From an uncultured Collinsella sp. (GTDB lineage: Bacteria; Actinomycetota; Coriobacteriia; Coriobacteriales; Coriobacteriaceae), in contig CALGZY010000035.1 of the NCBI GenBank assembly GCA_937934355.1, positions 1 through 8,562 on the forward strand: a stretch of DNA of 8,562 nt, in the 5' to 3' direction. This document shows positions 1 to 4,440 of the stretch, in pieces. Each line of letters opens with the position of its first letter. The first letter of the stretch is position 1. Under the pieces are notes generated by a model. The model had not been told where the DNA came from. It was given only the letters and a program-made list of their open reading frames with translations, and searched no databases. Made by a program: the position numbers and the translations under genes.

Positions 1-434
1 GGCGAGGCCATCTGCTTAAAGCCGTAGGCAAACTCGACCTTGCCCATCACGGCCAGGCGGTCGCCCTGCTTAAGCTGCTGGGCAATCCAGGGCTGGCGGA
101 AAAAGGCGACCTGCAGCACGCCCGTCTCGTCAACAAGCGAGACCTCGGTCACCTGCATGCGCGGACGCGGCTGCTTTTGGACGATACGGTCGACCGTGGC
201 GATGATGGTGCACACGGTACCGATGGGCGCCATCTCGATAGACCACGAACGGGTAAAGTCGAGGTAGCGATGAGGGATATGGAGAAGGAGGTCCCCCACC
301 GTCCGAATTCCCAGACGGCGAAGGGCCTCCTCGCGTTTACCCGAAACATATTTGAGTCGCGCGATATCCTCGTCGAGCGCATTGCTCTGGGCAAAGCGCT
401 CCGAGACGCGCGGCACGGAGCACAGCTCGGACAT
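1..434 (-). CDS. recG: ATP-dependent DNA helicase RecG, N-terminal part (3' end outside window)
   Basis: RecG is a monomeric superfamily 2 helicase that reverses stalled replication forks and branch-migrates recombination intermediates. Only the first 144 codons are present; the helicase motor lies beyond the left edge. The visible part carries the helix-hairpin-like segment typical of the family (LKYVSGKREEALRRLGIRTV, residues 27-46), then GDLLLHIPHRYLDF (47-60), and then the start of the OB-fold wedge domain that grips the branched DNA (about 60-144, with TVCTIIATVDRI and a VSLVDETGVLQVAFF strand pattern). The start is the ATG at 434-432, 10 nt after the fakA stop. A Shine-Dalgarno is weak, so translation may depend on the upstream gene. 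The frame is open to base 1 with no stop. The neighbourhood asp23-fakA-recG agrees with the call. What cannot be seen is whether the motor domain is intact. Confidence 0.93.
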   Translation of the reverse strand, partial: MSELCSVPRVSERFAQSNALDEDIARLKYVSGKREEALRRLGIRTVGDLLLHIPHRYLDFTRSWSIEMAPIGTVCTIIATVDRIVQKQPRPRMQVTEVSLVDETGVLQVAFFRQPWIAQQLKQGDRLAVMGKVEFAYGFKQMAS

Positions 435-444
435 GGGCAGTTGC

Positions 445-2106
445 CTACTCGATCGAGAAGATCACGGGATAGAGCGGCTGCTCGCCACGATGGGCGTCGA
501 TCTCCAGATCGGGCTGAGCCTCCTCGATAGCGTCGACGATCTCCTGGAAGGCCTCGTCGGACAGCTCCTCGCCGGCCAGAATCGTCAGCGCGTCGCCCTC
601 CTCTTCCTCCTGCATACGGTTGATACAGTCGAGCGTGACCTGCTTCACGTCAGAGCCGACCACGTCGATGGAGCCGGCGATGATGCCCATGACGTCACCG
701 GAGTGAATCGGCGAGCCGTCAGAGGCGCTGGAGTCGCGCACGGCGCGAGTGACCTCGCCATCGCGAACCTCGCTGATAGCGTCGACCATAGCGGCAACAG
801 CATCCTCGAGCTCGGAATCGGGCAGGACCGCGAACAGCGCGGAGAAGGCCTGCGGGACGGTCTTGGTGGGAACGACGGCGACCTTCTTGTCGGTGCAGGC
901 AGAAGCGGCAGCCTCGGCAGCCATGCGGATGTTGCCGTTATTGGGAAGGATGATGACCGAGGTCGCGTTGACCTGGTCGACGGCGCCCAGCAGGTCGGCG
1001 GTCGAGGGGTTCATGGTCTGACCACCGGACACGATCACATCGACGCCGAGGGACTTGAGGATGTCGGCCTCACCAGAGCCAGCCGCAACGGCGACAAAGC
1101 CCAGGGCCTTCGCGGGCTCGGCGGCCTTCTCCTGGTCCTCGTGGATCTTAGCGGTACGGTCGTGGGCCTCCATCTCCATGTTGTGGATAAAGACCTCGTA
1201 GATCTGACCGAGCTGAAGCATGTGCTCGAGCACCAGGTTGGGGGTGTTGGAGTGCACGTGGATCTTGTAGTCGGGGTAGGCGCCCACGAGCAGCTCACAG
1301 TCGCCCATGGAGCCCAGGAACTTCAGGCACTCGTCCTCGTCAAAAGGAGCGTCGGCCTTAAAGAGGAACTCGTTGCAGTAGCGGAACTCCGAGCCCTCCC
1401 AGTCGTCGTTAGCCTCGATCTCAACACGGCCAAGGGCGGCGTCGCGGGCAGAGCCGGCGGAATCAAACGTAGCGGAGAAATCCTCGACAACGGTGCTGCG
1501 GCCAAGAGCGGCAGCAACAAAGTTCTCCAAGAAGATGGCAAAGCCAAAGGCGCCGGAGTCGACCACGCCGTTCTCCTTGAGGACGGGCAGCAGGTCGGGC
1601 GTGCGGGCGACGGACTGGTAGGCCTCGACGACGATGGCGTCGAGCGCATCCTCGGCAGAGAACTTCTTCTTCTCGCACTCGTCTGCCTTGGTCGAAACAT
1701 CACGCAGGACCGTGAGGATCGTGCCCTCGATGGGCTTACGAACAGCCTGGAAGGCAACCTTGACGGCGCGACGGAAGGCGAAGGCGATATTGGCGGACGT
1801 AACGGGCTCATCGGCAGAGACAAGGCCCTCGGCCACGCCGCGTAGGATCTGCGAGGTGATGACACCGGAGTTGCCGCGGGCGCCCATCAGGGAGCCGTGG
1901 GTGATGGCGCCGGCAATGGCCTCCATGTCGGCATCGGCGGGAAGGGCGGAAAGCTCCTTGGTCACCGAGGCGAGCGTGAGCGACATGTTGGTGCCGGTGT
2001 CACCGTCGGGTACGGGGAAGACGTTGAGCTTGTTGATCTCCTCGGCCTTTTCGGAAACGGCAGCCGCAGCGATCGGAAAACAGGTGCGAATGGTCTTTGC
2101 AATCAT
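445..2106 (-). CDS. fakA: Fatty acid kinase FakA (DhaL/DAK2 plus DegV-like domains, YloV family)
   Basis: FakA phosphorylates fatty acids bound to a partner FakB (DegV-family) protein, yielding acyl-phosphate for phospholipid synthesis. The 553-aa length fits the family. The N-terminal DhaL kinase domain (about 1-200) has the Mg-ATP loop PVPDGDTGTN (31-40, with D34 and D36), the GARGNSG loop (75-81) and GVVDSGAFGF (180-189). The middle domain carries RYCNEF (C244) and KIHVHSNTP (H283, H285), matching the Cys/His zinc site known for FakA. The C-terminal DegV-like part begins near 335 with LGFVAVAAGSGEADI and SGGQTMNPST (360-369). The start is the ATG at 2106, 27 nt after the asp23-like gene; a GGAG lies 12 nt upstream, which is somewhat far. 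No fakB gene is present here, so the partner must be encoded elsewhere. Older annotations call this protein a dihydroxyacetone kinase-like or DAK2 protein. Confidence 0.95.
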   Translation of the reverse strand: MIAKTIRTCFPIAAAAVSEKAEEINKLNVFPVPDGDTGTNMSLTLASVTKELSALPADADMEAIAGAITHGSLMGARGNSGVITSQILRGVAEGLVSADEPVTSANIAFAFRRAVKVAFQAVRKPIEGTILTVLRDVSTKADECEKKKFSAEDALDAIVVEAYQSVARTPDLLPVLKENGVVDSGAFGFAIFLENFVAAALGRSTVVEDFSATFDSAGSARDAALGRVEIEANDDWEGSEFRYCNEFLFKADAPFDEDECLKFLGSMGDCELLVGAYPDYKIHVHSNTPNLVLEHMLQLGQIYEVFIHNMEMEAHDRTAKIHEDQEKAAEPAKALGFVAVAAGSGEADILKSLGVDVIVSGGQTMNPSTADLLGAVDQVNATSVIILPNNGNIRMAAEAAASACTDKKVAVVPTKTVPQAFSALFAVLPDSELEDAVAAMVDAISEVRDGEVTRAVRDSSASDGSPIHSGDVMGIIAGSIDVVGSDVKQVTLDCINRMQEEEEGDALTILAGEELSDEAFQEIVDAIEEAQPDLEIDAHRGEQPLYPVIFSIE

Positions 2107-2133
2107 GAGTGGTGAAATCTCCGTATTCGGATG

Positions 2134-2490
2134 CTAGTTCAGACGGCTCTTGAGCGCGTCGATGTGAATGCCGATCTTAAGGCTGGCGGGATCGATCTGG
2201 GCGATCTCCTGCAGGGTGAAGGCGACGGAGCTCGAAAGATTGTGGCAGACGGACTTCATGTTGACGCCGTTCTCGAGCACAACGTGAAGGTCGACCGTGA
2301 GGCCGTTCTCGTCGGCGGAAACAAGCACGCCCTTGCGGAGGCGCTGGCCGGCAAGCAGGCGCACGCTCTCGGCGCCCTGCAGCTGTTCGGCCATACCGAC
2401 GACGCCGTAGCACGTCATCGCGGCATAACCGGCAATATCGGCAATAACGTCGTTCGAGACGCTCAGGCTGCCGTTAATGGTCTCAGACAC
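2134..2490 (-). CDS. Asp23/Gls24 (YloU) family envelope-associated protein
   Basis: This small protein of the Asp23/Gls24 family (old name DUF322) is the usual neighbour of fakA in Gram-positive bacteria (yloU in Bacillus). Family members are abundant cytoplasmic or membrane-associated proteins linked to cell-envelope stress; their exact biochemical role is unclear. Family features visible are GSLSVSNDVIADIAGYAA near the start, the glycine-valine segment YGVVGM, and a C-terminal LKIGIHIDALK strand. I place the start at the GTG at 2490-2488, giving 118 aa, because a perfect AAGGAG (2497-2502) lies 6 nt upstream. The in-frame ATG at 2523-2521 would add 11 residues but has no ribosome binding site. 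There is no signal peptide or membrane segment. It is the first gene of the asp23-fakA-recG unit. Family assignment is good; function is only inferred from neighbours. Confidence 0.88.
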   Translation of the reverse strand: MSETINGSLSVSNDVIADIAGYAAMTCYGVVGMAEQLQGAESVRLLAGQRLRKGVLVSADENGLTVDLHVVLENGVNMKSVCHNLSSSVAFTLQEIAQIDPASLKIGIHIDALKSRLN

Positions 2491-2496
2491 AAGAAT

Positions 2497-2502
2497 CTCC
2501 TT
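2497..2502 (-). promoter_or_regulatory. Shine-Dalgarno that decides the asp23-like start
   Basis: The minus strand reads AAGGAG followed by ATTCTT and then GTG. This is a perfect Shine-Dalgarno core with 6-nt spacing to the GTG at 2490. It lies inside the longer reading frame that begins at the ATG at 2523, which argues against that ATG as the real start. Confidence 0.75.
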
Positions 2503-2543
2503 TTCTGGTGCTCGCGGCACCATGTCGTGGGAGCAATCATTCC

Positions 2544-2572
2544 AATATTTTACAACGACCGCGCCTTGTTAA
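2544..2572 (-). promoter_or_regulatory. Candidate promoter of the asp23-fakA-recG unit
   Basis: The minus strand has TTAACA at 2572-2567 (5 of 6 to TTGACA), a 17-nt spacer, and AATATT at 2549-2544 (4 of 6 to TATAAT). The predicted transcript would begin near 2537, about 47 nt ahead of the GTG start. A terminator at 2649-2678 isolates this unit from the tRNA upstream, so a promoter is expected somewhere in 2524-2648. A weaker alternative -10 (TGTAAT) lies further upstream. The assignment rests on motif match only. Confidence 0.35.
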
Positions 2573-2576
2573 GGCG
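2562..2576. repeat. Short inverted repeat over the candidate -35 of the asp23-like gene
   Basis: The sequence CGCCTT-GTT-AAGGCG is a 6-bp inverted repeat with a 3-nt centre. It covers the TTAACA proposed as the -35 box. It could be an operator half-site pair, a small hairpin, or chance; nothing else in the sequence favours one reading. Confidence 0.4.
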
Positions 2577-2648
2577 GCGGGGCTCGCGATTACATCCTCG
2601 ACACGAAATGTTGATACGGTAACGTTCGCCTCAATCGATCGCGGCATG

Positions 2649-2678
2649 AAAAAACCCGCCGCATAAGCGACGGGTTTT
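2649..2678 (-). terminator. Rho-independent terminator of tRNA-Asn
   Basis: On the minus strand a stem AACCCGTCGC / GCGGCGGGTT (10 bp with one T-G wobble, extended by further A-T pairs) closes a TTAT loop and is followed by a run of six T (2654-2649). It begins 6 nt after the CCA end of the tRNA gene, so it ends that transcript. It also separates the tRNA from the asp23-like gene. The other strand has only four T after the stem. Confidence 0.9.
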
Positions 2679-2684
2679 ACAATC

Positions 2685-2759
2685 TGGCTCCCCGGGTAGG
2701 ACTCGAACCTACAACAGCGCGGTTAACAGCCGCGTGCTCTACCATTGAGCTACCGAGGA
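2685..2759 (-). tRNA. tRNA-Asn (anticodon GTT)
   Basis: The full cloverleaf can be drawn on the minus strand. The acceptor stem TCCTCGG pairs with CCGGGGA (7 bp, one T-G wobble), the D arm is GCTC...GAGC with GGTAGA, and the anticodon loop CTGTTAA carries GTT (complement of bases 2725-2727). The T arm is GTAGG-TTCGAGT-CCTAC. The discriminator base is G, as expected for tRNA-Asn, and CCA is encoded in the gene (2687-2685). The length with CCA is 75 nt and there is no intron. It has its own promoter and terminator and is flanked by rpoD upstream and the asp23-like gene downstream. Confidence 0.97.
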
Positions 2760-2789
2760 ATAGGTGCGTGCTCTCAAGCAACGAAGTTT

Positions 2790-2840
2790 ATTATACGGAC
2801 GATTGGACGAAGGGCAAGAACTTTTTTAAGAAATTTTCCG
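2790..2840 (-). promoter_or_regulatory. Promoter of tRNA-Asn with A/T-rich upstream element
   Basis: On the minus strand a perfect TATAAT lies at 2795-2790, with TTGCCC (4 of 6 to TTGACA) at 2817-2812 and a 16-nt spacer. Transcription would begin near 2783, leaving a leader of about 24 nt before the tRNA. Upstream of the -35, bases 2818-2840 are rich in A and T (AAAATTTCTTAAAAAAG), resembling the UP elements that boost stable-RNA promoters. UP-element function is inferred from composition. Confidence 0.75.
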
Positions 2841-2843
2841 ACC

Positions 2844-2926
2844 TAGTCATTGGTGACGTTCTTAAACGACTAGTCATTCAAGAACGTCACCAACGACTAG
2901 TCGTTTAAGAACGTCCCCAATGACTA
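2844..2926. repeat. Composite palindromic intergenic element (three 32-nt units)
   Basis: Three copies of one 32-nt unit are packed into 83 bp. In the orientation that starts GACTAGTC and contains AAGAACGTCNCCAA, the copies are 2875-2844 (read on the minus strand), 2868-2899 (plus) and 2895-2926 (plus). Neighbouring copies share their ends: the palindrome GACTAGTC at 2868-2875 is common to copies 1 and 2, and bases 2895-2899 to copies 2 and 3. Copies 1 and 3 differ at a single position; copies 1 and 2 differ at three. Copies 1 and 2 form a continuous 56-nt palindrome (25 of 28 pairs), and copies 1 and 3 form 32-nt arms around a 19-nt centre. No reading frame or transposase is associated. It fits between the rpoD terminator and the tRNA promoter and looks like a REP- or MITE-type repeat; the class is inferred. 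Confidence 0.85.
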
Positions 2927-2927
2927 C

Positions 2928-2963
2928 ATAAAAGCGCCCCCAGGCAGATGTGCTTGAGGGCGC
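2928..2963 (-). terminator. Rho-independent terminator of rpoD
   Basis: On the minus strand GCGCCCTCAAGCA (2963-2951) pairs with TGCCTGGGGGCGC (2946-2934) around a CATC loop. The stem is 13 bp with one T-G wobble and one A-C mismatch, and is followed by TTTTAT. It starts 11 nt after the rpoD stop codon, so it most likely ends the dnaG-rpoD transcript. The T-run is short (four), so some read-through into the palindromic element is possible. Confidence 0.85.
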
Positions 2964-2974
2964 CTCTTGCTTGA

Positions 2975-4330
2975 CTAGCTTTCGATGTAGTCTTTGAGCT
3001 TGCTGGAACGGCTCGGGTGGCGGAGCTTGGCCAGGGTCTTGGACTCGATCTGGCGGATACGCTCGCGCGTGACGCCAAACTCGCGGCCAACTTCCTCGAG
3101 CGTACGGGGATGTCCGTCGACGAGACCAAAGCGCAGCTCGATAACCTTGCGCTCGCGATCGGCAAGCGAGTCGAGCACCTGGGTGAGCTGCTCCTGCAGC
3201 ATGGAGAAACTGGCGGCATCGGGCGGGACGATAGCCTGGGAGTCCTCGATGAAGTCGCCCAGCTGGGAATCCTCTTCCTCGCCAATCGGGGTCTCGAGCG
3301 ACACGGGCTCCTGCGAAATCTTCTGGATCTCGCGGACGCGGTCGGCGCTCATGTCCATCTCGGCACCGATCTCCTCGGGAGTCGGGTCGCGACCCAGGTC
3401 CTGAAGGAGCTGGCGCTGCACACGGACGAGCTTGTTGATGGTCTCAACCATATGCACGGGAATACGAATGGTACGGGCCTGGTCGGCAATAGCGCGTGTA
3501 ATGGCCTGACGAATCCACCACGTGGCGTACGTGGAGAACTTGAAGCCCTTCTGGTAGTCGAACTTCTCGACGGCGCGGATCAGACCGAGGTTGCCCTCCT
3601 GGATCAGGTCCAGGAACAGCATGCCGCGACCGACATAGCGCTTGGCGATGGAGACGACCAGACGAAGGTTTGCGCTGATGAGCGCCTGCTTGGCTTCGAG
3701 GCCCACGTTCTCAATGCGCGTAAGACGACGCATCTCGGCACGCGTGAGTTCGAGCTCACCAGCATCGGCAGCCTCGAGCTTCTCGGTAGCCTCGAGACCG
3801 GCCTCGATCTTCATAGCCAGATCGACCTCTTCGGAGGCGGTCAACAGGTCGACCTTGCCGATCTCCTTGAGGTACATACGGACCGGGTCGCCGGTCAGCA
3901 TCACCGTGGAGGCATCGATGCCACGCACGCGGGAGCGTGAACGGGACGTGCGCACGGTGCGTTTCTTCTTGTTCTTGGAAGAACCCATCTCAGCGTCGGC
4001 CTGACGGGCCATCTTGAGCTCGTGATCGTCGAGCGAGCCGGAATCGTGCTCGTCGTCGTCATCGAAATCGTCGGTATCGGTATCGGTATCGGTATCGTCA
4101 TCGTCGACACCCATGGGGGCGTCGTCGTTACCGCTCGCGGAGATAATCTGGATGCCGCTGTTGCGCAGCGCGGAATACACCGCGGTGAGCTGCTCGTCAG
4201 AAACATCGATATCCTTCAGGGCGACCTGAATCTCGTCCTCGGTTACCGAAGTCCTGTTTGAGCCGTTGCCCATGAGCTTTGCAACGTAGGATTCCAGCCC
4301 AGTACCCGTGCTCTCAGTCTTTTTTGGCAC
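2975..4330 (-). CDS. rpoD: Principal RNA polymerase sigma factor (sigma-70 group 1, RpoD/SigA)
   Basis: This protein directs RNA polymerase to housekeeping promoters. Counting from the chosen GTG start (451 aa), a region 1.1-like domain (about 25-65, with [20 protein letters not shown]) is followed by an acidic Asp/Thr tract (about 76-96) and a basic [16 protein letters not shown] patch. Region 1.2 follows ([17 protein letters not shown], about 148-164), then region 2 ([18 protein letters not shown] to [20 protein letters not shown], about 220-285), region 3 (about 295-365) and region 4 (about 380-451). Region 4 includes the helix-turn-helix [20 protein letters not shown] that reads -35 boxes. 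The start is placed at the GTG at 4330-4328, where AAGGGAG sits 5 nt upstream. An ATG at 4345 would add MKGES, but its first codons overlap that Shine-Dalgarno. It follows dnaG by about 110 bp and ends at its own terminator. Confidence 0.96.
   Translation of the reverse strand: MPKKTESTGTGLESYVAKLMGNGSNRTSVTEDEIQVALKDIDVSDEQLTAVYSALRNSGIQIISASGNDDAPMGVDDDDTDTDTDTDDFDDDDEHDSGSLDDHELKMARQADAEMGSSKNKKKRTVRTSRSRSRVRGIDASTVMLTGDPVRMYLKEIGKVDLLTASEEVDLAMKIEAGLEATEKLEAADAGELELTRAEMRRLTRIENVGLEAKQALISANLRLVVSIAKRYVGRGMLFLDLIQEGNLGLIRAVEKFDYQKGFKFSTYATWWIRQAITRAIADQARTIRIPVHMVETINKLVRVQRQLLQDLGRDPTPEEIGAEMDMSADRVREIQKISQEPVSLETPIGEEEDSQLGDFIEDSQAIVPPDAASFSMLQEQLTQVLDSLADRERKVIELRFGLVDGHPRTLEEVGREFGVTRERIRQIESKTLAKLRHPSRSSKLKDYIES
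4073..4096. repeat. Hexanucleotide tandem repeat (GGTATC)4 inside rpoD
   Basis: Four perfect copies of GGTATC (plus strand) encode alternating Asp-Thr residues in the acidic N-terminal tract of the sigma factor. The repeat is in frame, so gain or loss of a unit would change length by two residues without a frameshift. The surrounding tract is also low-complexity (runs of Asp codons). Confidence 0.85.
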
Positions 4331-4335
4331 AGATT

Positions 4336-4342
4336 CTCCCTT
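4336..4342 (-). promoter_or_regulatory. Shine-Dalgarno that decides the rpoD start
   Basis: The minus strand reads ATG-AAGGGAG-AATCT-GTG. AAGGGAG is a strong ribosome binding site 5 nt before the GTG at 4330 and lies directly after the ATG at 4345, so that ATG cannot use it. No comparable site precedes the ATG. Confidence 0.75.
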
Positions 4343-4405
4343 CATAGTCCACAGGACTCAATACTTTAGCACACACATTGACGTCTATACCCAAAAAGAA
4401 GACTG

Positions 4406-4434
4406 GATATAGGCGAGAATACGCTGGTTGACCA
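4406..4434 (-). promoter_or_regulatory. Weak candidate promoter ahead of rpoD
   Basis: On the minus strand TGGTCA (4434-4429, 4 of 6 to TTGACA) and TATATC (4411-4406, 4 of 6 to TATAAT) are separated by 17 nt. A second possibility is an extended -10, TGCTAAAGT, at 4371-4363 without a good -35. The dnaG-rpoD gap is about 110 bp and contains no convincing terminator, so rpoD may be read from upstream, from here, or both. Confidence 0.3.
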
Positions 4435-4440
4435 CAACAT

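Noticed and set aside
352..1845. A 497-codon open frame on the plus strand opposite fakA
   Set aside because: It is antisense to a clear FakA gene. Its translation is low-complexity, rich in Gly, Val, Asp and Leu, as expected from the reverse of GC-rich codons. It has no recognisable motif.
2579..2648. Additional small gene between the tRNA terminator and the asp23-like gene
   Set aside because: No start codon with a ribosome site leads into a frame of useful length on either strand; apart from the possible promoter nearby I see nothing in it.
2844..2926. Possible CRISPR array, because three units of about 32 nt are present
   Set aside because: The units overlap one another, have no unique spacers, occur in both orientations, and no cas gene is nearby.
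2973..2978. TGACTAG... GACTAG match at the rpoD stop as a fourth copy fragment of the repeat
   Set aside because: Only about six bases match and they include the stop codon of rpoD; this is within chance.
3017..3940. A 307-codon open frame on the plus strand opposite rpoD
   Set aside because: It is antisense to the conserved sigma factor regions and its composition reflects the reverse codons.
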